Origin: Hyphomicrobiales bacterium
GTDB taxonomy: Bacteria > Pseudomonadota > Alphaproteobacteria > Rhizobiales > Rhizobiaceae
Assembly (NCBI GenBank): GCA_900469345.1
Contig: UBWZ01000018.1
Location: 1-64,000, forward strand
Direction: 5' to 3'
Length of the DNA: 64,000 bases
How positions within the stretch are numbered: position 1 is the first letter of the stretch; each line of letters starts with the position of its first letter. Positions 1-8,243 of the stretch are shown one piece after another. Made by a program: the position numbers and the translations under genes. The notes beneath the pieces are model-generated. The model had not been told where the DNA came from and searched no databases. It was given only the letters and a program-made list of their open reading frames with translations.

Positions 1-5
1 ACAAC

Positions 6-38
6 AAAAATCCCGTAGCCAAAGGCTGCGGGATTTTT
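6..38. terminator. Intrinsic terminator of a gene upstream of the window
   Basis: A 15-base arm at 6-20 and its partner at 24-38 form a stem with an AAA loop and one mismatch. The outer stem is a run of A on one side and T on the other, so it ends in a U-tract in either direction. It lies before the first gene and most likely ends transcription of a plus-strand gene left of the window. It could also serve the minus-strand IclR gene. Confidence 0.85.
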
Positions 39-301
39 GCGTTCAAGACACCAATCCAAAACCAGAACCAAGATCAGACAACGCCCAAAAACGCCATTCG
101 CCACGATGGCGGTGGACAGAAGCCGACCAGCACGGACACGGCAGCTGACGACCGGCCGGGTTCGAAGAATAACCGCTCAGATGCCAAAGCAATTCTGGCA
201 ATCTCCATAACCAAAGCAACCGCCTCGATAACGAACACTACCGCGGCGTCGACTTCCGTCGCCGCTCTCCAGATTCTCCGCGCCCAGGGCCGGGCTCGTC
301 G
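39..301. other. Intergenic spacer with no recognised gene
   Basis: The stretch lies between the terminator and the 3' end of the IclR gene. I see no supported coding frame, RNA gene or repeat in it. Confidence 0.5.
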
Positions 302-1060
302 CTAGCGTCCATAGCCCAAGGTGCGGCTGATCTGCAGTGCGGTCTCCCGGACCATCAGGATCAAGACATCCTGCCGGCCGACAAACCGCGAGGTCAGGGT
401 GCCCAGATTGAGGGCCGCAATCACCGTCCCCGCCTTGTCGCGGACCGGAGCCGCAATCCCCGTCGAGCCGGTGATGAACTCCTCATTGTTGACGGCATAA
501 CCGTCACTGCGAACCTTGATCAGGATCCTCAGGAGGTCCGCCCGGTTGGCGACCGTAAAGCGCGTATAGGTCAGGAACCGCTCGTGCGCGAGATAGGCAT
601 CGAGCACGTCCGAAGACGCATGGGCGAGCAGAATGCGGCCGGTCGCCGTGCAGTAGGGCGTGATCGGCGATCCCATGTTGACGTCGTAGCGCAACGGCTG
701 ACGGCTGACGCACTTGAACAGTCGCCGGATGTCGCAATGGGCGTTCATGGTCGCCAAAAGGACCGTCTCGCCGGACTGATCGCGAAGGCTTTCCATGTAG
801 GGGCGGGCCGCGGCGACGAGCTCCTCTTCATGCGGCCTGAACGGAAATCCATGCCGGCTGCCCTCCACGAGGCTGTAGCGCCCCGCCTCATCCTGCGCGA
901 GATGGCCTCGCGCGATCAACGTCTGGACGAGGCCATGGGCGCTGGATTTGGGGAGCGTCAAATCTCTGACGATCTGTGACAACGAGACCGGCTGCCGCTG
1001 CAAGGAAAGATATTCCAGCAGATCCAGAATGCGCCCGGCACTTTTTACCTCGGAGTTCAT
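302..1060 (-). CDS. IclR-family transcriptional regulator
   Basis: 252 residues, normal for the family. The N-terminal winged helix-turn-helix covers about residues 8-65: a leucine-rich helix near LDLLEYL, then a recognition helix in LPKSSAHGLVQTL. The IclR effector-binding domain follows, with the typical GSPITPYCTATGRILLA segment near residue 130 and a C-terminal region containing GIAAPVRDKAG. It is divergent from the hydrolase/peptide-ABC operon that starts at 1161, so it probably controls that operon by binding in the 100-base gap. The ligand cannot be told from sequence. No strong Shine-Dalgarno is seen in front of the chosen ATG. Confidence 0.9.
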   Translation of the reverse strand: MNSEVKSAGRILDLLEYLSLQRQPVSLSQIVRDLTLPKSSAHGLVQTLIARGHLAQDEAGRYSLVEGSRHGFPFRPHEEELVAAARPYMESLRDQSGETVLLATMNAHCDIRRLFKCVSRQPLRYDVNMGSPITPYCTATGRILLAHASSDVLDAYLAHERFLTYTRFTVANRADLLRILIKVRSDGYAVNNEEFITGSTGIAAPVRDKAGTVIAALNLGTLTSRFVGRQDVLILMVRETALQISRTLGYGR

Positions 1061-1160
1061 ATATGCGAACGAAACCTCGGTTGCTGTCTATTTCTTGAGC
1101 TTGTATCAAATTACGGGCATCGACGATACCGTCGGCAGTTCGTCAGAACAGGAATTCAAT

Positions 1161-2081
1161 ATGTCCGCGACGCTAGATCATGATCTGAACAAGCCTTGGC
1201 TCTGGTCGCAGGATGCATGGGAGCAGAAGCTCAACAAGGCCCGGGCCGGTCGGTCCCTGAAGCCGGCGCAGTGGAAGAACGGCGCCCGGATGGCTGTTGC
1301 CGTTTCCTTCGATTCCGATCACGAGACCTTCGAACTGCGCAATGGCGGCGCATCGATCAGCCGTCTCAGCCAGGGACAATACGGCGCACGCCGCGGCATG
1401 CCGCGCATCCTGGCGCTGCTGGAAAAACATCAGGTACCAGCGTCCTTCTTCATGCCCGCCGTCTCGGCGATGATCAATGCCGAGGAAGTCAGGACGGTCG
1501 TCTCCGCCGGCCACGAGATCGGCATGCATTCGTGGATTCATGAATTCAATTCGCGCCTCGACCACGACACGGAGCGGGATCTGGCCCTGCGCGCGGCCGA
1601 CATGCTGGAAAAGCTGTCCGGACAACGCCCCGTCGGAATGCGCACCGCCTCCTGGGACTTCAGCCCGTTCACGCTCGCCATCGCGCGCGAAATGGGTCTT
1701 CTCTACGATTCGTCGCTGATGGCCGACGACGACCCTTACGAGCTTCTCGAAGACGGCGAGCCGACCGGTATCGTCGAGATCCCGGTCGAATGGATCCGGG
1801 ACGACGCGCCCTACGTTGCCATGGACCGCATGACGGGCGCACGCCCCTATGGCGGCCCGGCGATGGTCGCCGACATCCTCAGGCGCGAGCTCGACGTGGC
1901 ATGGGACGAAGGCGGCCTGTTCCAGGTGACGCTGCATCCGCATCACGTCGGCCATCGATCGCGCATCTTCATCCTGGAGGAGGTTCTCCGGCATGCGAAG
2001 GACAAGGGCGACGTCTGGTTCTGCACGCATGCCGAGCTCGCGCGTTACTGCGCTGAGGAGTGCGGACTGACGAAGCCATAA
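1161..2081 (+). CDS. Polysaccharide deacetylase-family hydrolase (NodB-like fold)
   Basis: 306 residues from the ATG at 1161; the frame is open further upstream but that part overlaps the IclR gene. The NodB-type core is visible: the VSFDSDHE metal-site motif near residue 45, ASFFMPA, GHEIGMHSWIHE carrying the H-x(3-4)-H metal ligands, and LHPHHVGHRSR near the C-terminus. There is no signal peptide, so it should act in the cytosol. Cytosolic members include cyclic-imide hydrolases and PuuE-type allantoinases, which open amide rings rather than deacetylate glycans. That reading fits the amidase and peptidase at the other end of the operon, but the substrate is inferred only. Confidence 0.85.
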   Translation: MSATLDHDLNKPWLWSQDAWEQKLNKARAGRSLKPAQWKNGARMAVAVSFDSDHETFELRNGGASISRLSQGQYGARRGMPRILALLEKHQVPASFFMPAVSAMINAEEVRTVVSAGHEIGMHSWIHEFNSRLDHDTERDLALRAADMLEKLSGQRPVGMRTASWDFSPFTLAIAREMGLLYDSSLMADDDPYELLEDGEPTGIVEIPVEWIRDDAPYVAMDRMTGARPYGGPAMVADILRRELDVAWDEGGLFQVTLHPHHVGHRSRIFILEEVLRHAKDKGDVWFCTHAELARYCAEECGLTKP

Positions 2082-2144
2082 CCGCTGCCGCGCGGCGCGA
2101 CTGCGGCGCTGGATTTCCAGAACAACAGGAAGAGGGTGAACCAC

Positions 2145-3638
2145 ATGAAAGCAGCACTGGCACTTATCGCGGCTTCGGCCATGGCGCTGGTCGCCTCGGC
2201 GGTTTCGGCGCAAACCAAGGATACGCTGACGATCGACCTGCCGAACGATGCGGCGACGCTCGATCCGCACCTGCAGTGGAATACCGACAGCTATTCGATC
2301 TACCGCAACATCTTCGACAATCTCATCACCCGCGATGTATCGGGCATGATCGTTCCGCAGATCGCCACAAGCTGGAAATACCTCGACGACACGACGATCG
2401 AGTTCAAGATCCGCGACGACGTGACCTTCCAGGACGGTTCCAAGCTGACAGCGGAAGACGTCGCCTTCTCGATCAAGCGCATCGTCGACCCGGCGCTGAA
2501 AAGCCCGCAGCTGTCGCAGTTCGACCAGATCAAGTCTGCCGAGGTTGTCGATCCGTTGACCGTCAAGGTCACGACGAAGTCCGCTTATCCGGCGCTTCTC
2601 GCCCAGCTCGTCAAACTGTCGATCGTGCCCAAGGCCTATGTGGAAAAGGTCGGCAACCAGGAATTCAACCAGAAGCCGATGGGCAGCGGACCCTACAAGC
2701 TGACCGAATGGAAGAAGGGGATCGAGACCGACCTTGAAGCCTATGGCAGCTACTGGCGCGGCAAGCCGCCGTTCCAGAAGGTGGTGTTCCGCGCCGTACC
2801 CGACGTTTCCACCCGTATCGCCGATCTGAAGACCGGCAAGGCTGACCTGATCCGCGACGTACCGCCCGACCAGGCGGCGAGCATCAAGGACGGAGACGGC
2901 ACGCAGCTTCTGTCTGGTGCGACGGAACGGGTGGGCTACCTCTACATCAACGCCGAGGCCGGTCCGACCAAGGACGTTCGCGTTCGCCAGGCGATTGCCT
3001 ATGCGATCGACAAGCAGGGCCTCGTCGACGCGCTGCTCGAAGGCTATGGCGCGGCGGTCAACGTCGTCGGAGCGGAGCCGGTCTTCGGTTACACCGACAA
3101 GGTTGCCGGCTACGACTACGACCCCGAAAAGGCAAAGGCGCTGCTCAAGGAAGCCGGCGCGGAGGGTGCCAAGCTGGAGTTCCTCACCTCGCCCTCCTAC
3201 AGCCGGGCGCTGGTCGAAGCGATGCAGCAGATGCTGAACGACGTCGGCTTCTCGGTCGATATTGCCTCGAGCGACCAGGCAACCTTCCTCAAGCGCCGCC
3301 AGGGCGATGCGGCCAATGCCGGGAGCCTGGCTTTCGGCGCCTGGTCCTGCGCCTGCCAGGATGCGGACGGCATCATCTTTCCGCTTTTCCGCAGCGGCAG
3401 CATCTGGGCCAAGTACAAGAACGACAAGTACGACGCGCTCGTCGACGAGGCCCGCAGCATCCTCGACGAAACCAAGCGCAAGGAACTCTACGCCGAGGCC
3501 TACGAGATCCTGCGCCAGGACGTTCCCGGCCTTGGCCTCTATCAGTCCTATGCGCTTTACGGTGCGGCCAAGCACCTGAAGTGGGAGCCGACCGCCAACG
3601 AGGCCCTGTTCGTCATGGACATGAGCTGGCAGCAATAA
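2145..3638 (+). CDS. ABC transporter solute-binding protein, family 5 (peptide/nickel type)
   Basis: 497 residues. The ATG at 2145 was preferred to the in-frame GTG at 2136 because an AGGAAGAGG ribosome site ends nine bases before it. An N-terminal signal peptide (MKAALALIAASAMAL to about VSAQT) sends it to the periplasm. The mature protein has the family 5 hallmarks: DAATLDPH near the start, YDNLI-like IFDNLITRD, and the QKPMGSGPYKL segment. It should deliver an oligopeptide, or an N-acylated or amide compound, to the two permeases that follow at close spacing. Confidence 0.92.
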   Translation: MKAALALIAASAMALVASAVSAQTKDTLTIDLPNDAATLDPHLQWNTDSYSIYRNIFDNLITRDVSGMIVPQIATSWKYLDDTTIEFKIRDDVTFQDGSKLTAEDVAFSIKRIVDPALKSPQLSQFDQIKSAEVVDPLTVKVTTKSAYPALLAQLVKLSIVPKAYVEKVGNQEFNQKPMGSGPYKLTEWKKGIETDLEAYGSYWRGKPPFQKVVFRAVPDVSTRIADLKTGKADLIRDVPPDQAASIKDGDGTQLLSGATERVGYLYINAEAGPTKDVRVRQAIAYAIDKQGLVDALLEGYGAAVNVVGAEPVFGYTDKVAGYDYDPEKAKALLKEAGAEGAKLEFLTSPSYSRALVEAMQQMLNDVGFSVDIASSDQATFLKRRQGDAANAGSLAFGAWSCACQDADGIIFPLFRSGSIWAKYKNDKYDALVDEARSILDETKRKELYAEAYEILRQDVPGLGLYQSYALYGAAKHLKWEPTANEALFVMDMSWQQ

Positions 3639-3663
3639 GGCCTGCCGGGCGAGGAGGACGACT

Positions 3664-4584
3664 ATGCTCCAATACGTCGCACAGCGATTGCTCCAGGCGA
3701 TCATCGCGATCTTCGGCGTGCTGACCATCGTCTTCGTCGTCATGCATCTGTCGGGGGATCCGACCCTGCTTCTGGTCCCACAGGATGCGTCTGCCGAAAT
3801 GATCGCGCAGCTGCGCAGCCAGCTGGGGTTCGACCGGCCGATCGGCGTCCAGTACCTCGATTATCTCGGTGGCCTCGCCCACCTGGATTTCGGCGATTCC
3901 ATCGTCCAGCGCGTGCCGGCGCTGGATATCGTGCTTTCGCGCCTGCCCTATACGATCCAGCTGGCGGCCGGGGCGCTCTTTGTCGCCATCGGCCTCGGCA
4001 TTCCGGCGGGCATCCTGATGGCCACCAATCGCGGCGGGATGATCGCGCGCATTCTGTCTGCCGTCGTGGTGACCGGTCAGAGCGTGCCGACTTTTCTGTC
4101 GGGGATCCTGCTGATCTTCATCTTCGGCGTCACGCTGCGCTGGCTTCCGACCTCCGGCTCGGGCAGTCTCGCAGCGATGATCATGCCGTCGATCGCGCTC
4201 GGCGCGCTGTCGATGTCGACCTTTGCGCGCATGACCCGCATCTCGATCATCGACGAGCTGGGCAAGGATTACGTCCGGGCCGGTCGTGCCCGGGGCCTCT
4301 CCATGGCGCAGGTCGTCGTCCGCCACGTGCTGCGCAACGCATCCATACCGGTGATCACCATCGCGGCGCTGGAGATCGGCAACCTGCTTGCCGGCGCCGT
4401 CATCATCGAGACGGTGTTTGCGTGGCCGGGGATCGGACAGCTGGCCATCCAGTCCATCCAGTCGCGCGATTTCCTGGTCGTCCAGGTCATCGTCCTTCTG
4501 ATTTCATTCGTCTATGTGCTGACGAGCGTGCTTGCGGATCTGGTCTATGTCGCCGTCGATCCGCGCATCCGGCTGGTCCGTTGA
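3664..4584 (+). CDS. ABC transporter permease, DppB/OppB type
   Basis: 306 residues with about six membrane segments, the first at residues 9-30 (AIIAIFGVLTIVFVVMHLSGD). The family pattern is clear: LGFDRPIGVQYLDYLGGLAHLDFGDS after the first helix, and the EAA loop GKDYVRAGRARGLSMAQVVVRHVLRNA that contacts the ATPase. It forms the inner-membrane channel with the next gene and lies 25 bases behind the binding-protein gene. A typical length for the family. Confidence 0.92.
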   Translation: MLQYVAQRLLQAIIAIFGVLTIVFVVMHLSGDPTLLLVPQDASAEMIAQLRSQLGFDRPIGVQYLDYLGGLAHLDFGDSIVQRVPALDIVLSRLPYTIQLAAGALFVAIGLGIPAGILMATNRGGMIARILSAVVVTGQSVPTFLSGILLIFIFGVTLRWLPTSGSGSLAAMIMPSIALGALSMSTFARMTRISIIDELGKDYVRAGRARGLSMAQVVVRHVLRNASIPVITIAALEIGNLLAGAVIIETVFAWPGIGQLAIQSIQSRDFLVVQVIVLLISFVYVLTSVLADLVYVAVDPRIRLVR

Positions 4585-4594
4585 GGAGATGCCG

Positions 4595-5458
4595 GTGAAC
4601 GGTCGCATCCAAGCTTTCCGCCGCAGAACGGCACGCCTGCCGGTTTCGGTGATGATCTTCTCCACGATCCTGGCGCTGATCGTCATCCTGGCGATCCTTG
4701 CACCCTATATCGCGCCATTCGACCCCAACAAGCAGGCGCTGCTTGCCCGCCTGAAGCCGCCGGGCTTTGCCTATCGCGGCGACACCTTCTGGCTCGGAAC
4801 CGACGATCTCGGCCGCGATCTCCTGACCCGCACACTCTACGGGGCCGGCGTCTCGCTCGGCGTGGCCGTCCTGTCGGTGGTCGTCTCCAGTCTCGTCGGT
4901 GTCTCGCTCGGCATGCTTGCCGGCTGGTTCCGCGGCTGGACGGAGACCATCATCATGCGCATCGTCGACATCGTGATGTCGATCCCGGCGATCCTGCTGG
5001 CGGTTCTGACGGTCGCCGTGCTCGGGCCGGGCTTCCTGAAGCTCGTGCTGGTGCTCGGCCTCACCCGCTGGCCGCGCTATACCCGCGTCGCCTATGCGCA
5101 GACGCTGCAGGTCGCCAACCTGCCGTTCATCAAGGCTTCGGAACTCTCCGGCGCCGGCGCCGCACGTATCCTCTTCCACCACATCCTGCCCAATATCGCC
5201 GGGCCCATCCTGGTGGTTGCGACGGCCGAGTTCGGCCTGATGATCCTGATGGAATCCGGCCTGTCCTTCCTCGGCCTCGGCATCCAGCCGCCGTCGGCCA
5301 GCTGGGGCTCGATCATGAGCATCGGCCGCCAATACATCGAGCGGGCCTGGTGGATCGTGCTGGTGCCGGGCGCCTGCCTCTTCCTTCTCGTCTTTTCCGT
5401 CAATGTGCTCGGTGACTGGCTGCGTGACCAGCTCGATCCGCGCTCCCGTTCCCGCTGA
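4595..5458 (+). CDS. ABC transporter permease, DppC/OppC type
   Basis: About 287 residues. I favour the GTG at 4595: an AGGAG site lies six bases upstream of it, whereas the ATG at 4589 touches that same AGGAG and has no room for a ribosome site. DppC hallmarks are present: APFDPNKQ after the first helix, FWLGTDDLGRDLLTRTLYGAGVSLGV, the EAA loop KASELSGAGAARILFHHILPN, and LSFLGLGIQPPSASWGSIM. It pairs with the upstream DppB-type permease. Confidence 0.9.
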   Translation: MNGRIQAFRRRTARLPVSVMIFSTILALIVILAILAPYIAPFDPNKQALLARLKPPGFAYRGDTFWLGTDDLGRDLLTRTLYGAGVSLGVAVLSVVVSSLVGVSLGMLAGWFRGWTETIIMRIVDIVMSIPAILLAVLTVAVLGPGFLKLVLVLGLTRWPRYTRVAYAQTLQVANLPFIKASELSGAGAARILFHHILPNIAGPILVVATAEFGLMILMESGLSFLGLGIQPPSASWGSIMSIGRQYIERAWWIVLVPGACLFLLVFSVNVLGDWLRDQLDPRSRSR

Positions 5459-5466
5459 GGTCTGCT

Positions 5467-6249
5467 ATGCAATTCCAAGACAAAACCATGGTGATCACCG
5501 GCGCTGCGGGCATTTTCGGCAGCTGGACGGCCGCCTATTTCGCCAAGCTGGGCGCAAGACTCTGCCTCAGCGACATCCGCATGGACGCGCTGGAAAAAGT
5601 GTCTGCCGATCTCGGGCTCGATCCGAAGACGACGCTCCTGCATGCGACGGAGCTTACCAGCGATGCCTCGATGCTCGAGCTGGTCGATCTCGTCCGCCGC
5701 GAATGGAAGGCACCGGATATTCTCGTCAACAATGCCGGGATCTATACCCGCTTCGGGCTGCTGGAGATGGAGCTTGCCGACTGGGACCGCGTGTTTGGGG
5801 TCAACCTGCGCGCTCCCTTCGTGCTGACCCGCGAAATGGCCAAGCTGATGATCGCCGAAAACAGGAAAGGCTCGGTCATCAACATCTCGTCCGGTGCAGC
5901 CCGCAAGATGAACCAGAATTCGGTGCCCTACTGCACCTCGAAGACCGCCATAGAGCGGCTGTCCAAGGGCTTTGCCATGGAGCTCGCCCATCACGGCATC
6001 CGCGTCAACGTGGTCGAGCCGGGCTTTGCGCCGGGCAGCGAGGTCTCGGCGCTCTCCGACGAATACGTCGCCAACATGCTGAAGAACATTCCGCTCGGCC
6101 GCTCCAGCGGCCCGCAGGATGCCCCGGGCGCAATCGCCTATCTCTGCTCGGACCAGGCGGCCTTCATCACCGGCGCGGTGCTGAGCGTCGACGGCGGCAA
6201 CTCGATCGGCAACTACAAGCGCCCAGAGCCGTCCGCGGACGCAAGCTGA
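5467..6249 (+). CDS. Short-chain dehydrogenase/reductase
   Basis: 260 residues, classic SDR length. A Rossmann nucleotide motif TGAAGIFG sits near residue 12, NNAG near residue 88, and the catalytic pair in PYCTSK near residue 158, with the active-site Ser in INISSGAAR. FITGAVLSVDGG closes the fold. It is placed between the permease and ATPase genes of the same transporter, eight bases after the former, so it surely belongs to the pathway of the imported compound. It would oxidise an alcohol or reduce a carbonyl with NAD(P). Confidence 0.9.
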   Translation: MQFQDKTMVITGAAGIFGSWTAAYFAKLGARLCLSDIRMDALEKVSADLGLDPKTTLLHATELTSDASMLELVDLVRREWKAPDILVNNAGIYTRFGLLEMELADWDRVFGVNLRAPFVLTREMAKLMIAENRKGSVINISSGAARKMNQNSVPYCTSKTAIERLSKGFAMELAHHGIRVNVVEPGFAPGSEVSALSDEYVANMLKNIPLGRSSGPQDAPGAIAYLCSDQAAFITGAVLSVDGGNSIGNYKRPEPSADAS

Positions 6250-6260
6250 AGGAGCCGCTG

Positions 6261-7256
6261 ATGAGCGTAGAACCCAGGCCCTTGCTGTCGGTCGAAAAGC
6301 TGACGATCGAGATCGGCGGCGCTGCTGTCGTCGACGACGTGTCGTTCGACGTGGCGCCGGGCCGGGTCATGGCGCTGGTGGGCGAATCCGGCTGCGGCAA
6401 GTCGCTGACCTCCTACGCGATCCTCGGTCTTCTGCCGGCGGCAGCCAAACAAACGGGCGGTCGCATCCGTCTGGACGAACTGGAGCTGTCTGCGCTGTCG
6501 GAGCGCGAGTTTCGCAAGGCCCGCGGCAAGGACATCTCGATCATCTTCCAGGAGCCGAGCGCCTCGCTCGATCCGCTGACGACGGTCGGTTCGCAAATCG
6601 CCGCTGCCTATCGCACCCATAACGATGTGTCGCAGGCGGAAGCCTACGACAAGGCCCGGCAGATGCTGGCGGACGTCGGCATCCCGGATCCCGATCGCCG
6701 GCTGCACCAGTATCCGTTCGAACTGTCCGGTGGCATGTGCCAGCGCATCATGATCTCGATCGCGCTGATCTGCAGCCCGCGCGTTCTCGTCGCCGACGAG
6801 CCGACCACGGCGCTCGACGTGACAATCCAGGCGCAGATTCTCGACCTCATGAAGAAACTCGTCTCCGAGCGCGGCACCGCGATCGTGCTGATTACCCACG
6901 ACATGGGCGTGGTGGCCGATATCGCCGATGACGTCGCCGTCATGTATGCGGGCCGCGTGGCCGAGATCGCCGGCGTTCATTCGCTGTTCGCCAAGCCGCA
7001 GCACCCCTATACGGCCCTCTTGCTCGCCAGCGTCCCGACACTCGATGACTTGCCGAAAGCCGATCTGGCGACGATCGAGGGCCGCGTCCCGACTCCGGAC
7101 GAGTTCGGCGCGGGCTGCCGTTTCGCCGGCCGCTGTCCTCTGGTCACCGACAAATGTCGGATCGAGCAGCCGCCGCTTTTCGATTGCGGCGACGGCCACC
7201 GCTCCGCCTGCTGGCATATCGACCGGATGCACGAAATAGTTGAGGTGGCAGCATGA
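6261..7256 (+). CDS. ABC transporter ATPase, DppD/OppD type
   Basis: 331 residues starting at the ATG at 6261, with a GAAGGAG ribosome site nearby. Walker A GESGCGKS near residue 40, signature LSGGMCQRIMI, Walker B VLVADEPTTALD, and the H-loop in LITHDMGVV are all intact. The C-terminal oligopeptide-transporter extension is present, with GCRFAGRCPLVTDKC providing the cysteines that may hold an iron-sulfur cluster in this family. Its stop overlaps the start of the partner ATPase by four bases. Confidence 0.94.
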   Translation: MSVEPRPLLSVEKLTIEIGGAAVVDDVSFDVAPGRVMALVGESGCGKSLTSYAILGLLPAAAKQTGGRIRLDELELSALSEREFRKARGKDISIIFQEPSASLDPLTTVGSQIAAAYRTHNDVSQAEAYDKARQMLADVGIPDPDRRLHQYPFELSGGMCQRIMISIALICSPRVLVADEPTTALDVTIQAQILDLMKKLVSERGTAIVLITHDMGVVADIADDVAVMYAGRVAEIAGVHSLFAKPQHPYTALLLASVPTLDDLPKADLATIEGRVPTPDEFGAGCRFAGRCPLVTDKCRIEQPPLFDCGDGHRSACWHIDRMHEIVEVAA

Positions 7257-8233
7257 GCGATCCCAACGCCCACGTTCTCGAGATGCGAGACGTCGCGGTC
7301 CATTTCGGCGGTCGCGGCGGCCTGTTCGGCGCATCGGGTCAGGTGGTCAAGGCAGTCAACGGCGTCGACCTGACGATCGGCCGCGGCGAAACCGTTGCAC
7401 TGGTCGGCGAATCCGGTTGCGGAAAATCGACGCTTTCCAACACCATCGTCGGCCTGCAGGCGCCCGTCTCCGGCAGCATCCGGGTTGGTGGCGAAGAGGT
7501 CGTCGGTGCCGACCGGCGCAAGCTCAACGACATCCGCCGTCATGTGCAGATGATCTTCCAGGATCCAGCGCTGTCCCTCGATCCGCGCTCGACCATCGGC
7601 GCGACGGTCGGAGAACCGCTGAAGGTTCGAGGCGTTGCAAAGGGCGCGGCCCTGAAGCAGAGGGTCGGCGAGCTGCTCACCCAGGTCGGTCTGCGCGCCG
7701 AGCATGCGGACCGCTATCCGCACCAGTTCTCCGGCGGCCAGCGACAGCGCGTCGTCATCGCCCGGGCGCTGGCGCTCGAACCGGGTCTGGTCATCTGCGA
7801 CGAACCCGTCTCGGCGCTCGACGTGTCGGTGCGGGCGCAGATCCTCAACCTGCTGGTGGCGCTGCAGAAGCGCACGGGCGTCTCCTATCTGTTCGTCTCC
7901 CACGACCTCAGCGTCGTGCGGCATATCTGCGACCGGGTCGTGGTGATGTATCTCGGACGTTTCGTCGAGATCGCCGACCGCGCGACTTTCTTCGATAACC
8001 CGAAGCACCCCTATACGCGGGCGCTGATGTCTGCCGTACCGCAGGCGGATCCGGTCGTGCAGCGCGGCAAGGAGCGCTATGTGCTGTCGGGCGAACTGCC
8101 GAGCCCCGCCAACATTCCGTCGGGCTGCGCCTTCCACACCCGATGCCCACTGGCGACGGAGATCTGCTCGCAGGTCCGGCCGGAACTGACACCCCGTGAC
8201 GACGGCGCGCGCGTCGCCTGTCATCATGCCTGA
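7253..8233 (+). CDS. ABC transporter ATPase, DppF/OppF type
   Basis: 326 residues. Starts within the previous gene through an ATGA overlap, so the two ATPases are translationally coupled and probably form the nucleotide-binding heterodimer. Walker A GESGCGKST, signature FSGGQRQRVVIARAL, Walker B VICDEPVSALD, and the H-loop SHDLSVV are complete. The C-terminal cysteine-bearing segment GCAFHTRCPLATEIC is typical for the family. Confidence 0.94.
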   Translation: MSDPNAHVLEMRDVAVHFGGRGGLFGASGQVVKAVNGVDLTIGRGETVALVGESGCGKSTLSNTIVGLQAPVSGSIRVGGEEVVGADRRKLNDIRRHVQMIFQDPALSLDPRSTIGATVGEPLKVRGVAKGAALKQRVGELLTQVGLRAEHADRYPHQFSGGQRQRVVIARALALEPGLVICDEPVSALDVSVRAQILNLLVALQKRTGVSYLFVSHDLSVVRHICDRVVVMYLGRFVEIADRATFFDNPKHPYTRALMSAVPQADPVVQRGKERYVLSGELPSPANIPSGCAFHTRCPLATEICSQVRPELTPRDDGARVACHHA

Positions 8234-8243
8234 GATGAGCCCT

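Noticed and set aside
948..1160. A 71-codon 5' extension of the deacetylase-family gene
   Set aside because: It overlaps the start of the divergent IclR gene and the residues show no family similarity. The ATG at 1161 matches the start of the conserved domain.
1173..3743. An open frame of about 850 codons opposite the hydrolase and binding-protein genes
   Set aside because: It crosses two good genes in antisense, has no family features and no ribosome site. Shadow of codon bias.
5403..6260. A long N-terminal extension of the DppD-type ATPase
   Set aside because: The extension lies wholly across the SDR gene in another frame. The ATPase domain begins right after the ATG at 6261.
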